Shown here: piece after piece, positions 42,377-52,950 of the stretch
Layout: every line of letters starts with the position of its first letter
Position numbering within the stretch: position 1 is the stretch's first letter
NCBI GenBank assembly: GCA_009767595.1
Contig: VSDK01026071.1
Location: forward strand, 4,486-68,485
DNA from: Symbiodinium kawagutii
Taxonomy: Eukaryota > Sar > Dinophyceae > Suessiales > Symbiodiniaceae
Direction: 5' to 3'
DNA length: 64,000 bases
Program-made: the position numbers and the translations under genes
Notes under the pieces: model-generated
What the model saw: only the letters and a program-made list of their open reading frames with translations
What the model was told of the DNA's origin: nothing
Databases searched by the model: none

Positions 42377-42852
42377 AAGCGCGATCCTTGATGCTCTATC
42401 TGAACATGCATCTGTACAACATGGTGTGCATGTGCAGCCTGGTCCGTTCAAGCGCAAGCATCAGGATGCCCAACCACAACAACTATAACAAGAAACACTA
42501 GAAACAACAACCACGACAACCACAACAGCTACAACAACCACGTGTGCATTTGTCGATGCATATCATCTCTGCACATTCGTGTCCAAAGGTATATGAATGA
42601 ATAGGGGGTAGACACAAAGAGATGGAGATAGAAATAAAGATATAGATATGGATATACACAAAGATAGATACACATTGGTCGATTGATCTCCTCATCTCAC
42701 ACGTAACTTGTTTCATTACACCTGTTTCTACAGGCGTTTCTACGTTTCTGTACGTTAAATCTACATGTTTTAAATATCAACATATGTAAACCATGTTCCT
42801 ATATTGTGCATGTTATTGAATATACTCCTCATGTATATCATTCGGTGCATTC

Positions 42853-42973
42853 ATATGGCAGTGGGTCAAAACCCATAGTCCCCCTGGTTCCCCATAGTTA
42901 AGCATTGTTTCCCTATAGTTTTGCTGGTTATCATCCCGCATTAGTTGGTTGGTTAAGTGCTTGACCCATAGCC
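42853..42973. mobile_element. Family B inverted-repeat element
   Basis: GGCAGTGGGTCAAAACCC at the left and TTGACCCATAGCC at the right. The minus-strand exon at 42973-43134 ends at ATG|GCTATGGGTC, the same junction seen at 6453. Confidence 0.8.
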
Positions 42974-43134
42974 ATATCATGATACTTCCTGTACCCGGTC
43001 GTCCGGCGCTCGGCGCCCCACAGAGGGCTCTTGTGGGTTGGAAACGGAGGGCCCCAGGGGATACGGTCGTCCTTCGAACCTGGCGCCGCTGGGTCAAGCC
43101 ACCGACCCATCGTGGACGTACCAACTACAAGGGG
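42973..43134 (-). CDS. GC-rich exon ending at a family B element
   Basis: Acceptor CCTTGTAG|TTGG, then GTSTMGRWLDPAAPGSKDDR, IPWGPPFPTHKSPLWGAERR, TTGYRKYHDM, ending ATG|GC at the element's terminal repeat. G/C third positions. Confidence 0.55.
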
Positions 43135-43139
43135 GGGGC

Positions 43140-44840
43140 CCAACCACCAGGGTCAACTATTCATAGAGGTTTGTAACTCACTGAACTACGGTCAAGTAAC
43201 TGAACTAGGGTCAACCACTAAGTTTGTTTATAACTAACTTAATTGGGGTCAACTGCCAGTTGTAAGTGTTTAAAACTATTTGGAACCCAACTTGTAACTG
43301 CTAGAGACTCACTTTGTATAGGGGATATACCGATTATAACTTAACCAGTGGTCATAGCTAAGTATATTAGATGGTTAATGATAACAGCTCATAATAAGCA
43401 ATGATTATCAGGGATATACCAACTATATATGGTTGTGGGTCAATGTTAAGCAACAAATGGCGCCTAGTTAAACATCCCAATAGCCAGACCACTTTAGTCA
43501 TATAGGGGATGCGAACAGCTGCTGGGGTATCCTTTTTGACCCGCAGCGAATTATGAATGTGAATAAACCCAGCCATGATCGGTTGTAGTGATTAATTGTC
43601 AAGTGCTTTTTTGATGAGCAAGCAACAGTACCAGCTATTAAACTACATTCATTCTGTGTTAACAACCATGGAAATGATGGGATTCGTAAGGATTGGATCA
43701 ACTATCGAGTGTTCCGACTACTGAATGAGACGGCAAATCTGATAGAATGCCACAGGGGACGTTGTTTTGTAGGATGTTTGCCATCAATCCTGTAGCATAT
43801 ATCTAATGCGTAGAGTCTCGCACCAGCATCTGCTGGGTTTTCACCACCGTGTCATGGGTGGTGCCCCTGGATTTACCCCGACCTAACTCTTTTGAAGCCC
43901 AAGACGGTTTCTAGGGATCAAAAGTTTATAAACATGTATCCTTTGTTTCGAAGATCTCTAGAAATTACTTTCTGGATCCTTGAAGCCCTTGACAAAAAGG
44001 TTTCCAAACACTTTTCTCAAAGAATTTGCCAACCTTTCAATGGATCCAAGAATTCAAAAGCAAAGGATCCCCTTTGAAGCTTTGCTTTCTGTGGGGGTAC
44101 CACCGAAACAGAAAACACCGAAGCACAAAAGGCCGGGTCCCGGACGGAAAGCTTGGGCCGAAGCTCGAACTGGCAGCGATCTTCAGTGCGCAAATATCAA
44201 ATATCATATCCGGCATACAGGCACTTGAACATGTGCATATCCTTGGATGGTATACTTTGATGCATATTCCGTGCTCTACGTATGGTGTTATATAGAATGT
44301 CAAATATCATATCACTTGAATGTGTGCTGTTCCTCCTGTGGAAAATTAGATTTCCCCGTGATATGATTGTATTTGCGTATCTCCGTCAGTTTGTCAATGC
44401 CTGCACATGTGGTGTAGATTTTTGATGTGAATATTTCCTTGAACATGAATGCCAAACGTAGATAAACACAATCAGTGTGACAAAATGGTACTGTATAGAT
44501 CTGTGGAACCTATCAGGATGCGCGTGCATTTCAATAAGTGGCAGAAATAAAATAGTGTAGAGATTAACAGTTAAATCTGGATGCATCTAGGAAAAACTCT
44601 CACAGCCCCCAGCCCTACATTTATATGCCACAGTTGTATACGGACGTATGTCTGCACATACAATCCTCTCCACAGGTGTACGCATGCGTACATCTTCAAT
44701 ATATGTGTGCTCCCAGTTGAAAATATCTGATCGTCCTAAAGCAAACAAAAAAATCTATAACCTGGACACTAGTTGTTAAAAACACGACTAACATCAACAT
44801 CTAATGCAATTTCACACTAGCTTGACAGCTTATCCAAAAA
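43140..44840. other. AT-rich DNA, family B remnant, weak ORFs
   Basis: A family B-like copy at about 43428-43558. A plus-strand open stretch at about 44040-44200 (VPPKQKTPKHKRPGPGRKAW) could be an exon but lacks splice support. No clear gene. Confidence 0.45.
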
Positions 44841-44879
44841 CAAATCACTAACCACGAATAAGCTGGTTGAATGATTTCG

Positions 44880-45008
44880 AACAATCGGAGATCACAAGTT
44901 GGCCAAGGGCTGCATGGAAAATCTTCACCGCTGTCCGAACGCGCACCTGGGATACGACATAGAAGGGGGCCCTAAAGGTGCCTGGAAGCGCTGCGGCTCG
45001 CGTGAAAA
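44880..45008 (-). CDS. Possible exon
   Basis: RAAALPGTFRAPFYVVSQVR, then VRTAVKIFHAALGQLVISDC in an AT-rich setting, with a donor-like CCCAG|GTGCGCG inside. GC content rises sharply over this block. Confidence 0.45.
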
Positions 45009-45019
45009 AGAAACCATTA

Positions 45020-46190
45020 TAAAACATAAATGTCTTTAAATGAACAATAATATCAATGATAAACATTTAAATGGACAATGTGAATGTTTATAATGTTTTT
45101 TCATATCAATTTATAATGTTAACAATGTTATATTGTCCATAGAAACCATTATATTCATATAGAAATAAATCTATGGACAATATAATGTTATTAGTGGCTC
45201 AATAGTTAATATGTATTCGTTGTATTCATATAAAGTTGTTAATGTATTCACTGATGGAGAAACCAGGGAGACTTGATGTTATCATCCTAGTTATGGGAAG
45301 CCATTACTTAATGGTTATTCACAGCAAACTAGTGGATTGATGGATATTCATGGAAATATATGGAGAAAGGAAAGCTGTTTTTTGGGTGTTGTTTGCGCTG
45401 TATCTTGTCGATAAATCGGACTGGAGGTAATCCTTTGATTCCGAATGTCTGGAAACCGTGGAAAGCACCACACATCTGTTTCTATACTAACAGGGTTACG
45501 CATTTGAGACGAGAGCCACAATTTCAGGGTAAAAAACAACTGTTGACATAGTGCATTTACGTACCATGCTGGTTGAGAGATGGAATCCATGCTTCACTCA
45601 ATCTTCCACGTCTATTAGGTTCTATGTCTTCTCGAGTCTACTCACCGGTGGATGCTTTGTTGACTTCGTTTTCGTGACTTGTCTGTCTATCAATTAAGTA
45701 CTGTACCAGCCAATCACAGTCGTGTACTTGCTTCAAAGCTAGCTGCAACTGCCCTTTCCACTCGCCTGCATCGCTTCGAGCTGAACCTTAGCGCAAGTGC
45801 CACAACCCCAGATGAATACTCCAGCATCTGGCCATGCTTGGAAATGCAACGATGGGAGTTGCACAGTCCAAAACTGGTGCTTACTCTACCTCAACAAGTT
45901 GACCTGTCAACAACTCCGGTACCTTGGGGATTTCTGGCCAGTAGCGGAAAGCTGATACCAAGTACCACAGGGCGCAGCAAGAAAGTCAAGGGAAGCAACG
46001 AATGTGGCAAAGGAAACCCATGTCAAAGCCACATTCCGTCATTTGCACCCATGGGATTGCCTTTCCAACAGGCACGCAACACACGTGTCAACCTCGAGCC
46101 CAGTCACTTCAACTTTACCTAGCTTGTGAGTGTGCGCCAAGACCACAGGAACCAAGCCAAAAACAGGTCAAGCAAAATAAACGAAGTCAA
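45020..46190. other. AT-rich DNA and a 147-codon plus ORF
   Basis: 45020-45300 repeats TTTATAATGTT and ATTGTCCATAGAAA words. The plus ORF at 45679-46122 (HRFELNLSASATTPDEYSSI) is long but low in coding signature; left as doubtful. Confidence 0.35.
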
Positions 46191-46198
46191 CGCCAGAC

Positions 46199-46374
46199 TT
46201 TCTGCTAGTGTAAAACAAGATATGCCATGGCACGTGAAGCTCTCTGCCGTCAAAGAAAAGGGCAGTCCCACCCAGGGCACCACCGAGCCACCCGACCTGG
46301 AAGTCCTCGCGAAACGGCCTGGGATAGCACAGCATGATGAGGTGCATCCCCTGCAGGTCTATGATCTGGAGATC
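46199..46374 (-). CDS. Internal exon, unknown
   Basis: Acceptor CCTTGAAG|GATC and donor GCAGAAA|GTCTGG. DLQIIDLQGMHLIMLCYPRP, FREDFQVGWLGGALGGTALF, then FDGRELHVPWHILFYTSR. Strong alpha/beta composition and G/C-ending codons. The longer overlapping minus ORF (46250-46660) is in another frame and is rejected. Confidence 0.65.
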
Positions 46375-47252
46375 CTTCAAGGGAAATGATCCTTTTTCGA
46401 CATGCACAGTACATGATCACGGTGGTCACCCCGAACACAAAAACACGTACTATCCCGATGTGAGCATTCGGAAATTGTATCCCACTTTGAAGATTCGTCA
46501 ATACACAAAATGGATCAAAGTAGATTGCAATTGGTGGATACCAGTGGTAAGTAAGGTGGTCAGTCCTCTTTATTAACCAGCCGAGAACTGATCCTTTTGG
46601 AAATCGTACAACCATGTCTGGAAGGAACGTCTGCCTGGCTGTGCACCATGGAAGGGGCACAAGGCCGACGACGCTCAGTGACTGGACCAGGATCGAAAGG
46701 ACCGATGATCAAATCACTGGGTTGCCCCCCCTGCCAGTCGTAAGTCTTCCACGTCACCAAATCCCGGGAGAAGGAAATTGAAGAATTCTTGTAGTTTGGA
46801 TGGGTTGTGGGGGGCGCATCTCTACCTTCATCATATGCGATGAAGCTGATGGGTTTCGGCCTTTGCAGGCTGCTGTAGCTCGCGCTGCCTCTCTGAAATG
46901 CTTGCCATTCAGTGGTGCTGACTTCGGTCTGTCTTGCCTGTTGAATTCCTAAAGGGGTTCAGTATGGTTCAGCAAAAAGGAAAGCTTGGAGCAAAAAATC
47001 TGGGCGACAGCGCGTCTTTGCTCGGCTTCAGCATCTGTGTGCTCAACCCTCATTGATTCATCGTCAAAGACTGGATTGAAAGCCCTGGTCTCTGAAACAT
47101 TCTGAAATGAACGATCTCCTACCTTCAAAAAGTTCCACAGACACTTTGCAAACTCAACATTCTCAACCCATCTTCACGGTCAGCGCATGGATAACCTGCC
47201 AGCGACAGCCGATCAGCTCCTCGCCAACACGAATCTTTTCTCAGGCAAAAAT

Positions 47253-47447
47253 TCATAAGCTCCTTGGGAAATGCCTGCAGGAACCCGTATAAGTCTCACC
47301 CGAAAGAAAGGCTACACCTACCATCAATTGGTTGGGTCTTACACCCGGCTTTCTGAAAGGGGTGCTGATTTTTTGAGGCCACCTGCAAGCCCCAAGTGAC
47401 TGAAAATCCGCGGCCAATGCCGCGAGAGCCGTGCCACCTGCCCACAC
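47253..47447 (-). CDS. Probable exon
   Basis: AGGTALAALAADFQSLGACR, then ISTPFRKPGVRPNQLMVGVA and FLSGETYTGS to a stop. Follows the ORF at 47492-47635 on the same strand. A donor GCTTGCAG|GTGGCC within it may end the exon early. Confidence 0.5.
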   Translation of the reverse strand: MWAGGTALAALAADFQSLGACRWPQKISTPFRKPGVRPNQLMVGVAFLSGETYTGSCRHFPRSL

Positions 47448-47491
47448 TTGGACACTGCTTCGTCAGTACCAGGCGGCGGTGGCAGTTGAAT

Positions 47492-47635
47492 TCAGCTGCG
47501 TGGCACGTCTGTAGCACCAGCTGCGTGGCGAAGACGCAGCGGCACCTCCTCCAGGTTCTGCTCAGCTTCTGCTCCAGTTGGCTCGTCATCTCCTTGCCGC
47601 GGCTCCGATGCTTCTCGCGGGCTCCTGACCTTCAT
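47492..47635 (-). CDS. Small acidic ORF or exon
   Basis: ATG at 47635: MKVRSPREASEPRQGDDEPT, then GAEAEQNLEEVPLRLRHAAG to a TGA, 47 residues, GC-rich. Disordered acidic composition; it could be a first exon. Confidence 0.5.
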   Translation of the reverse strand: MKVRSPREASEPRQGDDEPTGAEAEQNLEEVPLRLRHAAGATDVPRS

Positions 47636-47759
47636 CCTCTTCAAGCAGCTCCAAGGGGTTGAGTCCATGTACTTAGGAGATCAGGAGACCTGTGCCCTTC
47701 AGGGATTTCATCTCGTCCAACTCGGCCTGGCTGCGTCAAGAACTTGGGCCTTCGAAACT

Positions 47760-48340
47760 AAGGACTCTGACCACGATCACCAAATACATGATGAATTGGG
47801 CAGTATTTAGTATTCACCATCAGAACTATCAGCCATCATGAGTAACCATCATTCACCATGATTGTTAGCCAAAATCAACATTATATTTGACGGATAGTCA
47901 TTGATTATCCATCATTGAAACCTGAATTCACCATCATACTGAACCATCATTCATACCATAATAACCACTAATCAACAACAATAAGTTAGTTTGTTCGTGA
48001 TTATCCCCCATTAATCCCTACTAACCATCGTCATTAACCACCATCACTACCAACTAATACCCATCATAATAACCCTAGATGGTTCACCATTCTCCCCTAT
48101 TAATACCATAATGCCATTCACCATCACAATTGACCATCATCAATACCATAATAATAACCATGAATCATCGTAATCAAACACAATGACCATTGACAACAAT
48201 AACCAGTAACCAGTATCACTAACCATGATAACCATTGACCATGATAACCATTAACCATGACAACCATTAACCCTAGATGGTTCACCATTATCCCCTATTA
48301 ATACCACAATAACCATCAACAATCATCATTAACCATCATC
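47760..48340. other. Degenerate AACCATTA repeats
   Basis: Runs of ACCATCATTAATACCATAAT words with two copies of CCTAGATGGTTCACCATT. No gene seen. Confidence 0.7.
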
Positions 48341-48374
48341 AAACCCTGACGACTCTCCACGACTTCCAACTTGG

Positions 48375-48446
48375 TTAGATCAGCAGCGCCTTGAGGGAGC
48401 TGGTCATCAAGCGCTCCTGCTCCAGAGCTGCTTGGAGCTGCTCCAC
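48375..48446 (-). CDS. Coiled-coil exon
   Basis: Acceptor CCCACCGGCAG|GTG at 48446, then QLQAALEQERLMTSSLKALL. Short heptad-like exon. The acceptor sequence itself is present twice in a 22-base tandem duplication just upstream (about 48447-48490). Confidence 0.55.
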   Translation of the reverse strand: MEQLQAALEQERLMTSSLKALLI

Positions 48447-48449
48447 CTG

Positions 48450-49358
48450 CCGGTGGGAGAAGTGCCCCCTGCCGGTGGGAGAAGTGGTGATGGAAGGACA
48501 TGGCTGATTGGTTGGTTGGCTTTGTTGGGGTCATATTGCTTACTAATTGGGGACTTATTGTTTGATTGGAGTTATGTTGGTTACGTTGGTTGATTTATTG
48601 GTTGATTGGTTTTATCGGAGTTGCTTCTGGTTGCATTTGTTGATGCAAATTTGTCACATTCTTTTTCGACTTAAGTGTGTGCAGTAGTGCGCCACGCTGC
48701 AGCTGCAGTCCATGCATCACATTGAAGCAGTCCGTGCATCACAAAAATTCTTCCTCTGATCCGCATAGGCCCCTGGTTTTAGTTGGTTGAGAGTTGCTAT
48801 TCCCTATGGTTGCTATACCTATGGTATAGGCCTGGGTCTATGGTTGAGTTGCTATTCCCTACAAGGGTTTTTCCGTTGCTTCAGCCCTCCTTGGTCCCCA
48901 ACCCTGCCCTGGCCTCTCGAAGTAAATGGCTGCCACCCAAGGTTTCCAGGAAACCTGCCATGGCGACGCTGACAGAACGGCCCCTGGACATGGGAAGCCT
49001 ACCCACGTATGATGCTTGGCCATCACAATGAGGGTGAAGAATAAGTATCTTGTAAACAAATCAAGTAAACAAATAAAGTAAACAAATAAGATATTTTGTA
49101 AATAAAGAACTCAAGAATCAATAAAAATCAATTCAGGTGCTATCACCATCAGCATGAAAATCATGAAAGCTGTGCCACTTCAGTCTGAGGCGGTCTTACC
49201 TACTACATTGGTTACTACATCATCATACTCATCTCATGAAAGTCTTGAAGTAACTCCTAATCTCAGGCAAGGAGCCATCCCACGGCAAGAAGTCTCCATT
49301 GCTGGATGCGTTGCGCAGGCACTCCGAGGCTTCCCTCATCATCATCATCATCATCATG

Positions 49359-49402
<44 letters not shown>

Positions 49403-49403
49403 G

Positions 49404-49449
<46 letters not shown>

Positions 49450-50540
49450 GCATCAGCATCAGCATGCAGCATGCAGCATGCAGCATGCAGCGGGAGGGTG
49501 AGCAATCTGCAAGACCAGGAGTATGCTTGTTTCTAGCAGCCTTGATCAATGGACGGGCCGAATTCAGAGTTAGATAGTTAGACAGTTGTACTTCAAAAGC
49601 TCCATCCAAACCAAAACGTGAAGCAGTCAAAGTTTTCACCCACTTCGTTAGCCATCCAAAAGCATCCATGAACCCAACCTCTCCATCACTTCTGGAGTAT
49701 AACCACCCACCACTGAACCCTACCTGCACAGTTCAGCTCTTGAGCAATGGCATGGAGTTCACCCCCAATCCTTGGTCTGTCGGTGGATCACAAGGTTTCA
49801 ATGAAAAACTCTCTCCCATCTCTCCCATAGACGAGTCATTGACCAACTATTGTACTACTGTGGGTCCAAAAACTGCATATGCTCACGGTCAGCCCAACAG
49901 TCATAAGCCCTGACATGATAGGCTTTGACTCCCAAGTTTCGCCAACGTCTTGGCTTGTTCCGCCGCACTGTTGCAGCGGGCTCGAAGATCTTCCAGCTCC
50001 AGTGCTGTGTCCATGCCCATGTCGCACAGCACCAGGCTCTCAGCCATCTCCGCCACCTCCAGTGGTCAGCGCTGCTATTTGTCACAAAGGTTGCCAAAGA
50101 ATAGCGGATTTCACTGGCGTGTACCAGTACTGTCTGCGGGAAGTGAACTACAAACGAAGAATGAAGGAATAATTGAATGCAGTTGTCGTTTGTTGCCTCT
50201 GCAATCTACAATTTCCTTTGGATCAACGCTTGAACGAACTCATGCACAATTCAAAACCACCCTCCAAGCATTCATCACCGTCTTAAACACAGGCCCTAAC
50301 AATCAACCTACCAACCCCAACCCCAACAGCTCCCCCTATCCCAACCAACTAAACCCAACCAACTTACAGTTGGTACATCCCTACCATTTACTGCTTTACC
50401 CAAGGCTTATTCACTTCTTATCAACCACCCAACCCACCCAACCTAACCAACTAACCCTACCAACCATCCCATCCCATCCCATCCCAGCTGGCCACCCATC
50501 TCCCCCACCTAACCACCAACCACCCCCTACCCACCCCATC
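48450..50540. other. Repeats, no clear gene
   Basis: (CAT)n at about 49336-49450 followed by CAGCATG repeats to about 49490. ORFs with poly-His, poly-Met, poly-Ile or poly-Asp are repeat products. 50280-50540 is a G-poor CCAACC tract that gives the 280-codon plus ORF its length. Confidence 0.65.
49336..49490. repeat. (CAT)n and CAGCATG repeat tract
   Basis: About 38 CAT units with two CATGAT interruptions, then GCATGCA units. Confidence 0.95.
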
Positions 50541-50544
50541 TCCG

Positions 50545-50746
50545 CATCTCCCATGGCCACCTCCTCGGCCATCGCCACCTGCTGGGCCTTCACCGCCTCC
50601 CGCTGCGCCTCCGCCGCGGCCCGCGCGGCCTCCGCGGCGCCGCAGCGCCGCCGCAGCGCCTCCGCGGGCGCGCGCTGCGCCGCGGCGCGGCGCTCCACGG
50701 CGCAGTGCCGCTGCTCCAAGAGGCGCTGCACACGCGACTCCTCGGC
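50545..50746 (-). CDS. GC-rich coiled-coil exon
   Basis: Acceptor TTTTGAAG|GCC at 50746, then AEESRVQRLLEQRHCAVERR, AAAQRAPAEALRRRCGAAEA, ARAAAEAQREAVKAQQVAMA. Codons are almost all G/C-ending and the block is sharply bounded by repeat DNA. The 3' donor is probably near GAGGAG|GTGGCC or ATGGG|GTGGGT. Ala/Arg/Glu/Gln-rich helix, long coiled coil likely. Confidence 0.7.
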
Positions 50747-50749
50747 CTT

Positions 50750-51500
50750 CAAAACGAACGGAAGGAGAGGAGTTATAGCAATAGAAAGATAGTTATTTAT
50801 CTATAGGACTTTTAACTATTGGTCTTACATGCCTACATGTTTACTATAAGAGACATAGATGTATTTCTATAAGTTATACTTTGTATCTATATCGTTCAGT
50901 TTAAAGCAATTGATAAGGACGCCGTTCTAAGTTTACTCCCTTCCAGGTATAGACGCTTAATCAAACAATACTATACAATTCAACTGGTACTCTCATAACA
51001 GTCATAATGGTTATGCATTTAAATCGTTTCATAGAGTTGTAGAAGAGGAAGTGATAGAGTTGTATGAGGCAAGTTACTTCGGGAGGAGCATAATGGAACT
51101 GATAGATAAGCTGATACCAATTCATTTGGAGGAGTTGTAAGAGGGAACTCATGCATGAGTTTATACCAAGTGGTAGGCTTGTACGGCTTGTATCTATTAA
51201 CAAGCTGATATAGATGGAAGGAAAAGAGTTAGTTAAGCTTATTATATAGATAGATAAGGAAGGGAGAAAGAGGGAAAGAAGCGAAAGAAATGTTGTTGGA
51301 AATGGTTGGAAGGTGGAGAAAGGCGGAAAGGAAGGGAAAGACCCACATAATGGGAGGAAAGGGATGTGGATGAACGGTAGGGAGGGACACATGGATGGTG
51401 GATTGGGATGGGGATTGGGATGGATGGTGAGGAACTTGGACAAAGTGGCGACTGGGAAGTTGCTTGGGGACATGGGTTGGGAGAGGACGTTGGTTGGTTG
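50750..51500. other. AT-rich then purine-rich DNA
   Basis: 50780-51230 is AT-rich; 51240-51480 is almost free of C on the plus strand (GGAAAGGAAGGGAAAG words). The minus ORFs (Pro/Ser/Phe/Leu-rich, up to 192 codons) follow from that bias. No gene seen. Confidence 0.6.
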
Positions 51501-51504
51501 AAAG

Positions 51505-52331
51505 GCTTCAAAATGCTGTACCTGGTGCGCTGACTCCAAGTGGAAGGATTGTGTTCCTGAAAGATCTCTACACTGGGAATGTTTCGTCTGGCTACCTCCA
51601 ATTCAAGATCAAGAAGTACGTGCTTCTGTTGCAGCAGTCTGTGCCAGACATTGGTGTCAGGCTATGCACTGGACAGTCAGCAGAAATATCTCTTTCAAGA
51701 CCATTGCGGCAAAACATTTGGAGGCAGGATTGGTGGACGGTGGCTCCTGAAGAGCCACTTGTGCACGCAGATTTTTCTCAAGCACCAAGTGGTGCTTTCT
51801 CAAAACTGGCGGCCCCCCCAAGTCATCCTCACATCAACCATTTACAGGTATAAGTTATACTTAGTATACTACAGATAAATCATTTATCTATGGGACTTAT
51901 ATCTATGTAGATAAGCCCAACATCCACCATTTACAGGCAATAAACCAACCATTCTTGGGGACCCCAAACTGCTAGGTCCAAACCCCTGGCCCAACCAAGC
52001 TCCACGCTCCGGGCACCACCGCTGCCAGCAACAAGTCGCAGAGCTCGCTCTGCAGCTGACCACCTCCGAGTTCCACCAGCCATTGGGAACTGGAAGGCTC
52101 CAACTTGGCCTCGCAGATCCATTTGGGGGTTTCTCAAGCCATAGGGGACCCCCAAAGTTATGGTTGGGTTATTACTATAAATGATTATTAATGGATGATT
52201 GGGGGGCACCCCTATTCTGAGAAACTACCAGGTCTTGGAGCTGACTGAAGATCCCAACTTCTTTGGATCTCATCCCTCCAGGTTTTGAGCTGACTGAAGA
52301 TCCCAATTTTTCGTTGGCAATTGTACTTTGA
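51505..52331 (+). CDS. Three-exon gene with two introner-like introns
   Basis: Exon 51505-51791: LTPSGRIVFLKDLYTGNVSS, KIKKYVLLLQQSVPDIGVRL, SRPLRQNIWRQDWWTVAPEE. Intron 51792-51975 begins GTGCTTTCTCAAAAC and ends AACTGCTAG. Exon 51976-52128: NPWPNQAPRSGHHRCQQQVA, ELALQLTTSEFHQPLGTGRL, GLADPFG. Intron 52129-52281 begins GTTTCTCAAGCCATAGG. Exon 52282-52331: FELTEDPNFSLAIVL and TGA. Phase 1 is kept at both junctions; the other frames fail. Both introns begin inside family A terminal repeats. The product is soluble with no recognised domain. The C-terminus could be spliced further (ATT|GTACTT). The 5' edge is uncertain. Confidence 0.65.
51792..51975 (+). mobile_element. Family A element acting as an intron, with nested insertion
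   Basis: The donor GTGCTTTCTC is the left terminal repeat; the decayed right repeat (GGGGACCCCAAACTGCTAG) ends at the acceptor AG. An ~89-base insert (51849-51937) is flanked by direct repeats of CCATTTACAGG. Confidence 0.7.
52129..52231 (+). mobile_element. Family A element beginning at a splice donor
   Basis: GTTTCTCAAGCCATAGGGGA at the left, GGGGCACCCCTATTCTGAG and AAACTACCAG at the right. The right end also offers an AG|G, but splicing there would give a stop in frame. Confidence 0.8.
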
Positions 52332-52472
52332 TCAAAAAAGGAGACCTAAAAGAAATCTTGTCAAACATCTTTGTGTGGCTTCTGCGTGTATCCACCAGCG
52401 GCTTCCTGTATGAAATCTGCCATCCGATAACACAATAGGACTTGCATCCATATGGAGAACATCCTGGTCCGT

Positions 52473-52598
52473 TGCTACGCGCCTGCTCCAACATGTCCAG
52501 CAGCTGCCGCGCTTGCACCACATCCTTGGAGTTCAACACGGCAGTCATCGCCTCACAGAGGACCCCCATCCAAGGCGCATCCCATGGGAGTAAGGTGA
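52473..52598 (-). CDS. Helical exon, PPR/TPR-like
   Basis: Minus frame LPWDAPWMGVLCEAMTAVLN then SKDVVQARQLLDMLEQARSN. Helix-turn-helix periodicity resembles one pentatricopeptide-type repeat, but a single repeat is weak evidence. A plus frame is open here too; minus is preferred on composition. Confidence 0.45.
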
Positions 52599-52636
52599 TG
52601 AAAAGGGCATGCATCATGAATATGCTTTATTATGTT

Positions 52637-52950
52637 TATTGAATGTCATTGGTCTATCTAGAATATCAACATCATATCTAGAATATGGCTTATTGCGTTT
52701 AGTTCATCATTTCTAGATACTCCTGGCAACAAATTCAACATAATCTCTAGAATCTATCGTTTATTATCTTTCATTCATCATTTCTAGATATTTCTGGCAA
52801 CAAATTCAACATAATCTCTAGAATCTATCGTTTATTATCTTTCATTCATCATTTCTAGATATTTCTGGCAACAAATTCAACATAATCTCTAGAATCTATT
52901 GTTCATTATCTTTCATTCACCATTTCTAGATATTTCTAGCAACAAACTCA
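52637..52950. repeat. 71-bp tandem satellite, about 4 copies
   Basis: CATTTCTAGATATTTCTGGC starts at 52708, 52779, 52850 and 52921 (last copies slightly diverged), spacing exactly 71, 71, 71. Contains TCTAGAAT and CATTTCTAGATA words. Confidence 0.95.

Noticed and set aside
46250..46660. 136-codon minus ORF
   Set aside because: Overlaps the exon at 46199-46374 in a different frame; the exon has better composition and both splice sites.
49154..49729. Poly-His, poly-Ile, poly-Met and poly-Asp ORFs
   Set aside because: Translations of the (CAT)n microsatellite in different frames; the flanks lack coding signature.
49950..50792. 280-codon plus-strand ORF
   Set aside because: Most of it is the G-poor CCAACC tract. 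The GC-rich end is better explained by the minus-strand coiled-coil exon 50545-50746.
50961..51601. Minus ORFs of 119-192 codons rich in Pro/Ser/Phe/Leu
   Set aside because: Caused by the purine-rich plus strand at 51240-51480; no domain and no splice support.
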